Assembly (NCBI GenBank): GCA_050949825.1
Contig: JBMNGL010000013.1
Span: 248,001-312,000 of the forward strand
Source: DTU019 sp050949825
GTDB taxonomy: Bacteria > Bacillota > Syntrophomonadia > Syntrophomonadales > Syntrophomonadaceae
Direction of reading: 5' to 3'
Length of the DNA stretch: 64,000 bases
The stretch's first letter is position 1. Each line of letters begins with the position of its first letter. The position numbers and the translations under genes were made by a program. Under the pieces are notes generated by a model. The model did not search any database, was not told the DNA's origin, and saw nothing but the letters and a program-made list of their open reading frames with translations. Below are positions 8,530 to 17,853 of this stretch, piece after piece.

Positions 8530-10164
8530 ATGCCCATCACGGAAATCCTATCGCGCAATGCCCGCCTGTACGGACCGGAGATATGCCTGACGGAGATCAA
8601 TATGGACCTGCAGGAAAGTCATAATGTCACCTGGTTAGAGTATGAACTGATTGTAAACAACCCGGCCGGTGAATACCGGCGGGATATGACCTGGAAGGTT
8701 TTTGACGAAAAGGCCAATCGCATGGCTAATCTGTTGCTGAAGCGGGGTATAAAAAAAGGGGATAAGGTAGCTATACTTTTAATGAATTGCCTGGAGTGGC
8801 TGCCCATTTACTTTGGCATATTGAAAAGCGGAGCTATCGCGGTGCCCTTGAACTTCCGCTACACCGCCGAGGAAATCAAATACTGTTTGGATTTATCCGA
8901 CACCGTGGCCTTGATTTTTGGGCCTGAATTTATCAGCCGCATGGAAACAATTTACAATGATATTCCCCAAGTAAAAATGCTCTTTTTTACAGGTGAAAAC
9001 CGTCCTGTTTTTGCGGAAAATTATGACCGCCTGAGTGCCAATTGCTGCTCTGATGACCCGCATATTGAGCTTACAGAGGAGGACGATGCGGTGATCTATT
9101 TTTCCTCGGGAACGACCGGATTTCCCAAAGCCATTTTGCATACCCACCAGAGCCTGATGACCGCAACTTACACAGAAAGGGAACACCACGGTCAAACGCG
9201 TGAAGATAATTTTTTGTGCATTCCACCCCTTTACCATACCGGCGCCAAGATGCACTGGTTTGGTACTCTGCTGGCGGGGAGCAAGGCCGTACTGCTGCGC
9301 GGCGTGAGGCCGGAATGGATACTTAAAACAGTCTCTGAAGAAAGGATTACCATTGTATGGCTGCTGGTTCCCTGGGCCCAGGACATCCTCGATGCCATTG
9401 AAAGAGGCGAGGTGAATCTGCAAGACTACCGCCTTGATCAGTGGCGGCTCATGCATATCGGTGCCCAGCCCGTTCCGCCCAGCCTAATACGCCGCTGGAA
9501 GAAACATTTTCCCCATCATCTTTACGACACCAATTATGGACTCAGCGAAGCCATAGGTCCCGGATGCGTCCATTTGGGTACGGAGAATATTCATAAAGTC
9601 GGCGCTATTGGAATACCGGGCCACAATTGGGAAGTTAAGATTATTGATGAAAACGGGCGCTGTGTACCTCAGGGACAAGTGGGTGAATTGGCTGTCAAGG
9701 GACCGGGTGTGATGAAATGCTACTACAAAGATCCGGAAGCGACCACGGCAGTCATCAAGGACGGCTGGTTGTTTACTGGAGATATGGCCCAGATGGATGA
9801 AGACGGTTTCATTTATCTGGTTGATCGGAAAAAAGATGTGATTATCAGCGGTGGCGAGAATATATACCCGGTGCAGATTGAGGATTTCCTGCGCTCTCAC
9901 AGCGCCATCAAGGATGTAGCCGTGATTGGATTGCCTGACAATCGCCTGGGCGAAATAGCCGCCGCCATCATAGAGCTGAAACCGGGCTGCCAGTGCTCCG
10001 AAGAAGATATAAAGGCCTTCTGCGCTCCATTGCCGCGCTACAAACGGCCGCGCTCCATTGTTTTTGACGATGTACCCCGCAATCCCACCGGCAAGATTGA
10101 AAAACCGCGTTTAAGGGAAAAATATGGCGCCACCAGTTTAGTGGCCGCTCAAACCAAAAACTAG
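8530..10164 (+). CDS. AMP-forming acyl-CoA synthetase
   Basis: A 544-residue ANL-superfamily enzyme that activates a carboxylic acid to its CoA ester at the cost of ATP to AMP. The P-loop motif is YFSSGTTGFPKA, followed by NYGLSEAIGPG, the hinge GDMAQMDEDGFIYLVDRKKD, ISGGENIYP, and the C-terminal catalytic Lys in NPTGKIEKP. GGGAGGAAAG lies a normal distance before the ATG. Fatty or aromatic acids are both possible substrates; the binding pocket cannot be read with confidence. In a syntroph-like fermenter it would feed beta-oxidation or aromatic acid use. It stands alone as a transcription unit, with repeats on both sides. Confidence 0.9.
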   Translation: MPITEILSRNARLYGPEICLTEINMDLQESHNVTWLEYELIVNNPAGEYRRDMTWKVFDEKANRMANLLLKRGIKKGDKVAILLMNCLEWLPIYFGILKSGAIAVPLNFRYTAEEIKYCLDLSDTVALIFGPEFISRMETIYNDIPQVKMLFFTGENRPVFAENYDRLSANCCSDDPHIELTEEDDAVIYFSSGTTGFPKAILHTHQSLMTATYTEREHHGQTREDNFLCIPPLYHTGAKMHWFGTLLAGSKAVLLRGVRPEWILKTVSEERITIVWLLVPWAQDILDAIERGEVNLQDYRLDQWRLMHIGAQPVPPSLIRRWKKHFPHHLYDTNYGLSEAIGPGCVHLGTENIHKVGAIGIPGHNWEVKIIDENGRCVPQGQVGELAVKGPGVMKCYYKDPEATTAVIKDGWLFTGDMAQMDEDGFIYLVDRKKDVIISGGENIYPVQIEDFLRSHSAIKDVAVIGLPDNRLGEIAAAIIELKPGCQCSEEDIKAFCAPLPRYKRPRSIVFDDVPRNPTGKIEKPRLREKYGATSLVAAQTKN

Positions 10165-10165
10165 C

Positions 10166-10306
10166 GCAAGTAGGGACGGTTCTTGCCTTGCATGGCATAA
10201 TATTGAATAGATAGCAGAAATCATACGGGGTTATAATATGATAGGTAAATAACTCTCCTTTTTTGCCGCTGTATTCTCGGCATTACTAAAATCCGTCCCC
10301 ACTTGC
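10166..10306. repeat. Short inverted-repeat element (possible MITE remnant)
   Basis: GCAAGTAGGGACGG (10166-10179) is repeated in inverted form at 10293-10306, with one mismatch, at the two ends of the gap between the synthetase gene and gerC. GGGACGG-type ends of this kind occur in small non-autonomous elements of Clostridia (from memory). No target duplication is clear. Confidence 0.4.
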
Positions 10307-10314
10307 TTACTTGC

Positions 10315-11448
10315 TTAGCGCATTTCTCCGGTATTTTTAAGACGGACCTTTACCTCTACCCTAATATCAGCATTTTCAATAAAATCAGGGTTATCAATGC
10401 TATCCGATAGAGCTTTACGGTCCTTGGCCAGGGCATATTTGCTTATATCAATGCAGTTCAGCCTTAATTCGTTTTGCATCTTTTTTATAAAACTTTCACA
10501 CTGGCCTTTAACCTCTTTCTCTATGCTTTCCTCAATTATATTAAGCTGGTTCTTATCAATTACACCCTGGCGACTGTATTCCTGCAAAGTTCCCCGGAGT
10601 TCTATGGCAATAATAAAACGATGTATTCCGTTGCTCAGATTATATTTTACTTTCCTGCTGTTGCTCACCAGAGCTGTTCCCCGGTAAACCATTCCACCCT
10701 CCGGGACAGCAAAAGATAAAAACCTTTCGCCTTTTAATCCTCGTAAAAGCACCAGGTCATGCGATTCTTCGAGCCCCAGTTTGTATACCATACGATCTTT
10801 TCTAAAAAGGGCTGTCCCGGTTATCACAACCCGGTCATCTTTACGCTCCAGTATAGGAACAACCGGGTTCTTGCCTGATGCCTGCTCTACGTAGAATTCA
10901 ACAAGATTAGTAACAGGAATAATAGTTCTCTTTTCGAGTCCATTAAACAGTGCCATCAGGTACAAACCAATGTTATCATAATTGTTTATCGGGGTTTTAA
11001 TAATATTCTCGCCCCGGCCTTCAGCCACTGCCATGAACAGGGTCCCTCTAATTTCGGCACCACGCCACAACGCATCCATATAGGGATTTAATCCCTGCCG
11101 GGCCAGGTCATCGCCTAATACAAGAATTTGGTTAATTCCGGTCTCATAGATGCCGGCATCGGTCAAGCCCCTTCTCTCGCGAGTATCGGCAATAGTAATA
11201 CCGGAGAAGGTGGCTATATTTACAGGTTCTGAAGCCTTGGGACTAAGGTTAGGGGTAAGAGTGGTTAAATCCACCAGCATTCTACCGGCCACTGCCGGAG
11301 GATCAGTTGGGCTAGTGCTTCCAGGTATGTGCAGGTCATAAGCAGCCGCCAGTGGGATGGAAAGATCTTCCAGGTCTTGGGAATCCCAGCACCCGGATAG
11401 GAGGAAAAGAAATATACCCAGGGCAATAAGGGGAACTGATCTGGACAT
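10315..11448 (-). CDS. gerC: Ger(x)C-family germination lipoprotein
   Basis: A 377-residue lipoprotein, the C component of a GerA-type nutrient germinant receptor in the inner spore membrane. It has a hydrophobic signal and lipobox LSGCWD with Cys near residue 20, then the usual DLEDLSIPLAAAYD opening, the domain-1 segment with ISGITIADT-like text (FSGITIADTRE) and a long C-terminal domain ending in a charged helix region. Length matches the family. It is the third gene of a minus-strand gerA-gerB-gerC set; its start is separated from the gerB stop by one base. The suffixes A, B, C mean receptor components here, not a specific Bacillus operon. Confidence 0.92.
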   Translation of the reverse strand: MSRSVPLIALGIFLFLLSGCWDSQDLEDLSIPLAAAYDLHIPGSTSPTDPPAVAGRMLVDLTTLTPNLSPKASEPVNIATFSGITIADTRERRGLTDAGIYETGINQILVLGDDLARQGLNPYMDALWRGAEIRGTLFMAVAEGRGENIIKTPINNYDNIGLYLMALFNGLEKRTIIPVTNLVEFYVEQASGKNPVVPILERKDDRVVITGTALFRKDRMVYKLGLEESHDLVLLRGLKGERFLSFAVPEGGMVYRGTALVSNSRKVKYNLSNGIHRFIIAIELRGTLQEYSRQGVIDKNQLNIIEESIEKEVKGQCESFIKKMQNELRLNCIDISKYALAKDRKALSDSIDNPDFIENADIRVEVKVRLKNTGEMR

Positions 11449-11449
11449 A

Positions 11450-12535
11450 TTATGCCTCCTTTCTCCTGATAATTGCAGTTAACAGCATAACCACAGGAAG
11501 GATCAAACTTGACAACAAGAAACTATAACCTGCATATTCAGCCCAGGTAAATGCCGCTCCTGTGTCTGAAGGCAGGAGAGCCACAATATAAGTCAGCACA
11601 GCCAAAAACAGTACCACCAAATGAAAAAATTTAGACCGGTCTATATGAATATTCTCGCTCAGGGAATAAGCTGCACAAAATCCCAGGTTGATAGCAGGAC
11701 GCACACCTAACCCCATCCACACTGCCAGCATTAAAAACTCGGGTCTTTCTATAACCGGGAACTTGACGGATTTTAATACGGTAATAGTGGGCCAACTAAT
11801 CAGCTGCATAAGTTCATCACCCCAGATCATTAAACAGACCAGGGTTACAGTCAGGTAAGCTACGGTAGTAAAACCCAAACCCAGTATACCCGCCTTTATC
11901 ACTTCCTGCTTACGGCCGACCAAAAAATAGAATATCAATAAAACTTCTATTCCCGCATAGGAAAAACTGCTGGCCAGAACTCCGCGGGCTATCCCGGTAA
12001 GACCTGCTTCTCCTACGGGTAGCAGATTGGTATAATCCGCATCTAGCAAAGGTGTCATGATTAGAAATAGTAAAGGCAAGAGTATCCAGAATATTATTTC
12101 ATTTAACCTTGCAACCACCCGGGCTCCTTTATTGATCGCGTAACCACTCCCGGCAATAACCAGTAAAATAATAACTGGCAACGGGGTACGGGGCAACAGA
12201 AATATCTTTGTCAGTTCGCAAAACAACCGCACCTCCACCGCCACAATGAATACGAAATACAATATAAAGAGGAAAGCCATAGCAGACCCCAGCCACCGCC
12301 CAAACAGCAGGTGGTTCATGCCAATAAATCCTGCATCCGGCATACGGCGTCCCAGGCGTTCAATAATCACCAATGTTAAAAAGGGAAGCAGGGCTGCTAA
12401 AAGCACTGCCAACCAGGCATCCGGTCCCGCCTCGGCGCTGGATAAACGGGGCAGGCTAAAGATACCGATACCCATCTGGGAACCGATAATGATATAGATT
12501 AATTGCTTACTGGTGATAGTATCGCTATTATTCGT
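11450..12535 (-). CDS. gerB: GerB-type spore germination permease, apparent ACG start
   Basis: An APC-superfamily permease, the B subunit of the germinant receptor and the likely germinant-binding subunit. About ten hydrophobic helices are visible. The first ATG in frame (12475) begins at MGIGIFSLPRL, which would delete the first half of helix 1. The frame stays open upstream and encodes NNSDTITSKQLIYIIIGSQ, exactly the missing segment, but with no ATG, GTG or TTG. AGGAGG at 12550-12545 stands nine bases before an ACG at 12535 that would give a 361-residue protein overlapping gerA by eight bases. So either ACG is used, or an ATG has changed by mutation or sequencing error. Confidence 0.85.
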   Translation of the reverse strand, partial: TNNSDTITSKQLIYIIIGSQMGIGIFSLPRLSSAEAGPDAWLAVLLAALLPFLTLVIIERLGRRMPDAGFIGMNHLLFGRWLGSAMAFLFILYFVFIVAVEVRLFCELTKIFLLPRTPLPVIILLVIAGSGYAINKGARVVARLNEIIFWILLPLLFLIMTPLLDADYTNLLPVGEAGLTGIARGVLASSFSYAGIEVLLIFYFLVGRKQEVIKAGILGLGFTTVAYLTVTLVCLMIWGDELMQLISWPTITVLKSVKFPVIERPEFLMLAVWMGLGVRPAINLGFCAAYSLSENIHIDRSKFFHLVVLFLAVLTYIVALLPSDTGAAFTWAEYAGYSFLLSSLILPVVMLLTAIIRRKEA

Positions 12536-14105
12536 TCTTATCCCCCTCCTGCCTGGTTTCCCCCTGGCGCTGCTTTTGTTGGCTGGGTATCGATAACGGT
12601 CTTATATTCATCTTCCATAAAAAATTGCGAAAAATGCTATCTTTTAAGTCAGAAAAGCGCATGGGGGCTAAAGGTGCAAAGTATGGTACGCCCAGGCTTT
12701 CCAGACCGATGATATGGGTAAGTACAAAAAACCAGCCCAGGGAAAAACCAAAAAGCCCAAAGGTGGAAGTTAGAAAAATGAAAGGCAGGCGTAGGACACG
12801 GCTCGCCTGTACCAACGGACCTGAAGGCAAGACAAAGGTGCAAATAGTAGTTATGGCAATAATTATAATCAAAGCGGGACTGGCTAACTTTGCGGAAATG
12901 GCAGCCTGCCCCAGGACAATACCCGCCACCACCCCGGCAGTCTGCCCTACTGGACCGGGTAGACGCAGTCCGGACTCGATTACCGTCTGGATTATAAATT
13001 CCTGAATGACGGTTTCGACTAAAGGCGGGAACGGGACCTCCTTGCGAGCCTGGGCGATACTCACTACCAGGTTTAATGGTATCAGCTGCGGTGTGAAACT
13101 TATGAGGCCAATATAGAGGGCAGGAAATGAAACAGCAATAAAAAAGGCTATAAAGCGTATAAACCTCAAATATGAACCTACAAAGGTTCGTTCCAGATAA
13201 TCCTCCGCAGCCTGAAAAAACTCGATAAAGAGGGCTGGAAGGAAAATGGCGGTAGGGCTGCCATCCGCCATAATTGCTATTCTCCCCTCCAGCAGCTCAG
13301 CAATAGCCTTATCAGGACGCTCGCTAGTCCATATCTGGGGAAACAGTGAATGGGGCGTATCTTCAATGAACTGGATTAAACTGCCCGTGTTTAAAATTGC
13401 ATCCGTGTCAATACGGGTTAACCTCTGGTTTATCTGCTCTAAAAGTTGAGGGTCAACTATGTCGTCAATATAGGCAATTGCTACCGGAGTACGAGTACGT
13501 CGGCCAACGATAATTTTCTTTATCACCAGGCGGGGGGTGCGGAGGTGGCGTCTTATCATGGAAATATTTATGTCCAAATTTTCTATAAAACCCTCCCGGG
13601 GCCCGTGTGTAACCTTTTCCGCTGGTGGTTCCTCGATTGTCCGTAATTGTCCACCATGGATATCAATAATAACCGCTTCCTTAATATCTTCAAAGATTAA
13701 TACCAGCATGCCATCGAATATACTGTGTACCATCATTGCGAAACTATTAGTCTTCTGCAATTGCCCAACACTAATTGATGTACTTATAATAAAATCGACC
13801 TTATGAGCTGTGGATAATTTACCCAATTCCTTTTCATTGCCGTTAATCATCAGTGGTTTAAGTACATGCTCATTCAATATCTTTTCATCAGCGATGCCAT
13901 TAAAGTAAAGAGCACAGGCCGGTATCAAAATTTTGCTGTTAAGATAAAATTGCCTGGCAATAAGATCGTGGTTTTTTTCAATATAAGGCTTAAGCAGAGC
14001 CATCTTGTCTTCATAGCTGTGGGGCAATTGACTATTGGGTATTGCTTTGGTATCATGTGCAGTTATATTTTGGCCTTCACCAGCCCGATTTGGCTTCTTC
14101 CGCAT
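12528..14105 (-). CDS. gerA: GerA-type spore germination protein
   Basis: The A subunit (525 aa) of the receptor. It has a long hydrophilic N-terminal half with two subdomains (VDFIISTSISVGQLQ to TRTPVAIAYIDDIVDP), the conserved LFPQIWTSERPDKAIAELLEGR segment, and then five or so transmembrane helices with PFPPLVE and QTAGVVAGIVLGQAA. GGAGGAAGC precedes the ATG. It is the first gene of the operon with gerB and gerC. GerA subunits form the oligomeric, probably ion-conducting part of the receptor. No germinant can be predicted from sequence alone. Confidence 0.93.
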   Translation of the reverse strand: MRKKPNRAGEGQNITAHDTKAIPNSQLPHSYEDKMALLKPYIEKNHDLIARQFYLNSKILIPACALYFNGIADEKILNEHVLKPLMINGNEKELGKLSTAHKVDFIISTSISVGQLQKTNSFAMMVHSIFDGMLVLIFEDIKEAVIIDIHGGQLRTIEEPPAEKVTHGPREGFIENLDINISMIRRHLRTPRLVIKKIIVGRRTRTPVAIAYIDDIVDPQLLEQINQRLTRIDTDAILNTGSLIQFIEDTPHSLFPQIWTSERPDKAIAELLEGRIAIMADGSPTAIFLPALFIEFFQAAEDYLERTFVGSYLRFIRFIAFFIAVSFPALYIGLISFTPQLIPLNLVVSIAQARKEVPFPPLVETVIQEFIIQTVIESGLRLPGPVGQTAGVVAGIVLGQAAISAKLASPALIIIIAITTICTFVLPSGPLVQASRVLRLPFIFLTSTFGLFGFSLGWFFVLTHIIGLESLGVPYFAPLAPMRFSDLKDSIFRNFLWKMNIRPLSIPSQQKQRQGETRQEGDKNE

Positions 14106-14373
14106 GCTTCCTCCAGATAAAAAGAATTCCTAAATATTTTTCCCAGCTTATGTGGCCTTATTCCATTATCCACCGCTTATTCTATCGATCGGTCTTTTCT
14201 CTTGACATTACCAGCAGCGAAAAAGGAAAGCCCTTCTATAAATAGGTAAGTTGTAACATGATTACGGTTATATGGATATTATGTATCAGATAGCCAATGT
14301 GATTTGAGAAGGCAAATAAGTCCTAATAATAAATTGCTTGGTTATACTATATTTTTTAAGGAGCGAAGGCGAA

Positions 14374-14961
14374 ATGTCAGTACCTCAACTACCAGAAAAT
14401 GTTACTATTGAAAGGGACATAGCACTTAATTTAATTCTGGCGTCAATTGGTCTTGAAGAGATTGGATTGGCTCACGTTATTAATGCTGAGGCAGAAAAGG
14501 TTCAGTTTGTCCTGGGTACGTTAGATAACGCAGTAGTTTCTCCTGTTCCAACTATTGAGGATTTAATAGCTCTTGATGACAGTGTAAGAAGGGTCTTAAA
14601 GGAAGTTATTAAAAAGGAAATGCTGCTTCAGTTCAAATTAGAAGAAGTCATTAACTTCATTGAGGCTTGCCGGACTGTTCCACCGCCTGCAGTTGTAATT
14701 ACCAATCCTGCTGATGGGGCGACAGTCAGTGGTGATGTGCTGATCACTGCCACGGTGAACTCTGCTATTGGTGTAACCAGGGTGGTTTTTCTTGCGGATG
14801 GCTTAGTCATCGGCATTGATGATGATGGTTCGGACGGCTGGTCAATCATCTGGGATTCGACCCCATTTAATGGAGAATTCGAGCTCACAGCGATTGCCAC
14901 CGACGAATGTGGGCACAGTGGTAGTTCGTCCATCAATGTTACCGTTAATAATCCGACGTAA
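14374..14961 (+). CDS. Spore-surface-like protein with C-terminal Ig-like domain
   Basis: A 195-residue protein without signal peptide. The N-terminal ~90 residues form a helical domain with the motif LEEIGLAHVINAEAEK, shared with the minus-strand gene at 15813-16217. The C-terminal ~90 residues are a bacterial Ig-like domain (VVITNPADGATVSGDV, VVFLADGLVIG, GWSIIWDST, ITAIATDECG-type ending). AAGGAG lies ten bases before ATG 14374; an upstream in-frame start lacks such a site. Its start MSVPQLPE aligns with MSLPEFPA of the paralogue, which supports this choice. I recall similar LEEIALAH segments in proteins of spore formers, but function is unknown. Coat or exosporium location is inference from the neighbouring SPOCS protein. 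Confidence 0.7.
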   Translation: MSVPQLPENVTIERDIALNLILASIGLEEIGLAHVINAEAEKVQFVLGTLDNAVVSPVPTIEDLIALDDSVRRVLKEVIKKEMLLQFKLEEVINFIEACRTVPPPAVVITNPADGATVSGDVLITATVNSAIGVTRVVFLADGLVIGIDDDGSDGWSIIWDSTPFNGEFELTAIATDECGHSGSSSINVTVNNPT

Positions 14962-15106
14962 CCTTCCATAGTGAACAATAAACAAGCAAAGTGGCGGGGG
15001 GCCTGAAGCTTGGAAAGTATCCGTAATGCTAACGCTAGAGGGTACAATTTTTAAGTTAAAAATATCTGGGATATAGTAGTACTTCAATCTATCAGCATTT
15101 TATTAA

Positions 15107-15142
15107 AACTGGCACAGTTTTAACACCGTGCCAGTTCTTTTT
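15107..15142 (+). terminator. Terminator after the Ig-domain gene
   Basis: AACTGGCAC (15107-15115) pairs with GTGCCAGTT (15128-15136), followed by CTTTTT. Confidence 0.8.
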
Positions 15143-15203
15143 GTGCACCACACCTCAATAAACAGGCTACCTTATATTGCTCAAGAGTTTTCATCTCAAC
15201 AAG

Positions 15204-15255
15204 AAACGATAAAGCGCCTTGTCAGATTACAATACTGAGTAGCACTTTATCGTTT
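15204..15255 (-). terminator. Inverted repeat after the SPOCS gene
   Basis: AAACGATAAAGCGC and GCACTTTATCGTTT form a 14-bp stem with one G-U pair around a 24-base loop, just downstream of the minus-strand SPOCS gene. The tail in that direction is T-rich but broken. It may work in both directions. Confidence 0.5.
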
Positions 15256-15274
15256 TCAATAAAGTACTCAAGAT

Positions 15275-15826
15275 TTACCAGCAGTCTTTATCTTGTTTTC
15301 GCCCTGTCCTTAACAGAGCAGAATTATATTGTGGTTTAGCTATACAAACATAAGGATGGATTCGTTTTGGCAAAGCTATGATTCCTTTGGGATACCAGGT
15401 AAATAACATAATGCTTTTGCGGATAGATCTGCAACTTAATTGAACGGATTCCATATATTCCACCAATATTTTCGGTTGGTATGCTTCTAGCTTATTGTAT
15501 TCTCCTGCATAGCAGTGAGGTAACTGCATGAAAGTGCAAAAGGGTGATACCGACAAAAAACCATGTACCGATTGGCACAGAGAATCTACCATATATAGAA
15601 CTTGCTGATCGAGATGCCCTTTGATAAATATCTTTTTGCCTATAGGAGTATCAATAAACTTATATGAATCTATTTCAGGGGTAGCCTTTACATCTACGAT
15701 GGTCTGAATATTTGGTTTGTAATCGGGAAGTTCAATGCACTCATCGATGGTGATTTGGTTGCAGCAGAGTATATCATTTGAATTTGGAAAAAGCGCGGCA
15801 TTACAAGTATATTCAATAATCTTCAT
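15275..15826 (-). CDS. SPOCS-domain (DUF3794) protein
   Basis: A 183-residue protein with one DUF3794/SPOCS domain. The recognisable core runs from LPDYKPNIQTIVDVKATPEI through YKFIDTPIGKKIFIKGHL and QQVLYMVD to VSPFCTFMQLP. SPOCS domains occur in SipL and other spore coat morphogenetic proteins. There is no LysM domain, so it is not SipL itself. The C-terminal third (from VEYMESVQLSCR) is Arg/Lys-rich and not recognised. ATG 15826 is preferred over 15832 because AAGGA ends eight bases before it. It overlaps the upstream gene by 14 bases, which suggests joint expression in the mother cell. Confidence 0.8.
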   Translation of the reverse strand: MKIIEYTCNAALFPNSNDILCCNQITIDECIELPDYKPNIQTIVDVKATPEIDSYKFIDTPIGKKIFIKGHLDQQVLYMVDSLCQSVHGFLSVSPFCTFMQLPHCYAGEYNKLEAYQPKILVEYMESVQLSCRSIRKSIMLFTWYPKGIIALPKRIHPYVCIAKPQYNSALLRTGRKQDKDCW

Positions 15827-16217
15827 AGCCATTATCCTTATAGTCGTTCTTACCGGTGCATGGGTCGCACCAACTTCTACTGTTCGTACATGGACCTGGC
15901 TTGCATGGTGAATGATGGTGACAATTAGAAAAATGTTTATTGAAAAACCGGATAACTTTCTCCAACTTTCGCAGCAGAAGCCATTCTTTCATGATTACCG
16001 TTTCCAAGGTTTCATTGACAGTAATATTAAAGTCCAATAAAACCTCGGCGGGGGTACAGTGTGAGATTTTGCCAAGGAACTTCTGAATTTTCTCTGCTTC
16101 TGCATTTAGCAAATGCGCCAGGGCTATTTCTTCCAGGGCTATAGAATCCAAAAGATCAACTGTTGTCTGATACAAACTGGGGCGATGATGTTGAGCCGGG
16201 AATTCGGGCAAACTCAA
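15813..16217 (-). CDS. Small spore-surface-like protein with His/Cys-rich tail
   Basis: A 134-residue protein with the same N-terminal domain as the plus-strand gene at 14374 (LLDSIALEEIALAHLLNAE, then EKIQKFLG), but instead of an Ig domain it ends in a His/Cys/Pro-rich tail (NCHHHSPCKPGPC). TTG at 16217 is preferred: GAAAGGGG ends nine bases ahead and the resulting MSLPEFP start matches MSVPQLP of the paralogue. An ATG at 16265 has no ribosome site. The tail could bind metal or be cross-linked; that is inference. It overlaps the SPOCS gene and is likely co-expressed with it. Confidence 0.68.
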   Translation of the reverse strand: MSLPEFPAQHHRPSLYQTTVDLLDSIALEEIALAHLLNAEAEKIQKFLGKISHCTPAEVLLDFNITVNETLETVIMKEWLLLRKLEKVIRFFNKHFSNCHHHSPCKPGPCTNSRSWCDPCTGKNDYKDNGYEDY

Positions 16218-16473
16218 TTGAAGCAGCCCCTTTCGGGCAGTATTTGATTTATATATGGTATGCAATGTTCTGCTTGAATGTTAAATAAACATATATACAT
16301 TGCCGTAATGTTTACGAAATAGTAAGCAATCAGGCATAAAAGAGCAATAAATCATTTATTTTGGGCTATATTCGACTCTTGCCATTTTGTGTTTCCGGTA
16401 TTGTTTTAGAGATAATAGAAAAATATAGAAAAATTCTGATAAGGATATTTAAAAGTGGTGGGAGGGGTAATAA

Positions 16474-17808
16474 GTGACGTTAATGGAAGAGTATCGTCGC
16501 AAGCTGGCAACGGCAGAAGAGGCAGTAAAGACTGTTAAATCCGGGGATTGGGTGGAATATAGCCACTTCATGATGGCACCGCGGACTTTGGATGGAGCAC
16601 TGGCAGACAGGATAGGTGAGTTATCTGATTTGAAAATCAGAGGATGCACCAATGCGATCCCCGTTAAGACCGCGCTGGCAGATCCGGCGCGCGAGCATGT
16701 TATCTATAACAACTGGCATTTTTCCGGGGCTGACCGCAAGCTCCACGACCGTGGACTGTGCAATCATGTCCCCTTTCTTTATCATGAAGCACCCCAGCTT
16801 TATCGCAGGTATCTTGAACCGGACGTAGCATTTATCATGGTAACCCCGATGGATAAACATGGTTTCTTTAACTTTGGTACATCCTGTTCATTTACCAGGG
16901 CGGTCACCGATGCTGCCAAAACGGTGATTGTAGAGGTCAACGATAAGGTTCCGGTCTGCCTGGGGGGCAGGAACGAATCAATTCATGTTTCTGAGGTAGA
17001 TCTGATTGTGGAGGCCAGCAACCCTATGATAGAGCTGCCTGGCTTGCCGGTTACCGAGAACGATAAAAAGATAGCCCAGTTGGTTCTGGAAGAGATCGAA
17101 GACAGGGCCTGCCTGCAACTGGGGATCGGGGGCATGCCGAATGTAGTGGGCAAGTTAATTGCCGAATCCGATCTTAAGGACCTGGGGGTACACACAGAAA
17201 TACTGGTGGATGCGTTTGTAGACATACAGGAGGCGGGTCGAATCAGCGGGAAGTATAAAACTCTGGACCCCAACAAGATAACCTATACCTTCGCCATGGG
17301 CACCAGGAAACTCTACGACTTCCTCCATAACAACCCCAGGTGTTGTGCTTGTGACGTGGAATATACCAATTCCCCAACAAACATAGCCGCCAACGACAAT
17401 GTGGTTTCTATCAACAATGCCATTGAAATTGATCTGTTTGGCCAGGTTTGTTCAGAATCATCCGGCACCCGCCAGATATCCGGAACCGGTGGGCAATTTG
17501 ACTTCATGTTCGGGGCTTTTCGTTCCCGTGGGGGTAAAGGATTGATCTGTATGAATTCAACCTATACCAATAGTCAGGGGGAATTGGTGTCGAACATTCG
17601 CAGTGTTTTAACTCCTGGCGCAACGGTAACTGTGCATCGGGCTGTGACTGACTATGTAATTACCGAGTATGGAAAGGCTGTATTAAAAGCCAAATCAACC
17701 TGGGAACGGGCGGAAGCCCTTATAAATATTGCTCATCCCCGTTTCCGCGACGAGCTTATTGCCGAAGCAGAACAGATAGGGATTTGGGTTAGATCGAACA
17801 AAATATAG
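16474..17808 (+). CDS. Acetyl-CoA hydrolase/transferase family CoA-transferase
   Basis: A 444-residue class I CoA-transferase close to 4-hydroxybutyrate and butyryl-CoA:acetate CoA-transferases. It shows the glycine-rich GIGGMPNVVG, the active-site region HTEILVD with Glu242 as the expected CoA-thioester-forming residue, and QISGTGGQFDF, which closes the CoA site. In butyrate-forming or butyrate-degrading anaerobes such enzymes swap CoA between acyl-CoA and acetate; the exact acid is not readable here. GTG at 16474 lies six bases after GGGAGGGGTAA; the ATG nine bases later is farther from this site. It is a single gene ended by a strong hairpin. Confidence 0.9.
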   Translation: MTLMEEYRRKLATAEEAVKTVKSGDWVEYSHFMMAPRTLDGALADRIGELSDLKIRGCTNAIPVKTALADPAREHVIYNNWHFSGADRKLHDRGLCNHVPFLYHEAPQLYRRYLEPDVAFIMVTPMDKHGFFNFGTSCSFTRAVTDAAKTVIVEVNDKVPVCLGGRNESIHVSEVDLIVEASNPMIELPGLPVTENDKKIAQLVLEEIEDRACLQLGIGGMPNVVGKLIAESDLKDLGVHTEILVDAFVDIQEAGRISGKYKTLDPNKITYTFAMGTRKLYDFLHNNPRCCACDVEYTNSPTNIAANDNVVSINNAIEIDLFGQVCSESSGTRQISGTGGQFDFMFGAFRSRGGKGLICMNSTYTNSQGELVSNIRSVLTPGATVTVHRAVTDYVITEYGKAVLKAKSTWERAEALINIAHPRFRDELIAEAEQIGIWVRSNKI

Positions 17809-17820
17809 ATTTAGCGCAGC

Positions 17821-17853
17821 AAACAAGTCCGGGGATTGTCCCCGGACTTGTTT
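17821..17853 (+). terminator. Terminator of the CoA-transferase gene
   Basis: Perfect 15-bp stem (AAACAAGTCCGGGGA and its complement, 3-base loop) that ends in TTT. The AGTCCGGGG core is also used at 8117 and 21766. Confidence 0.85.
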
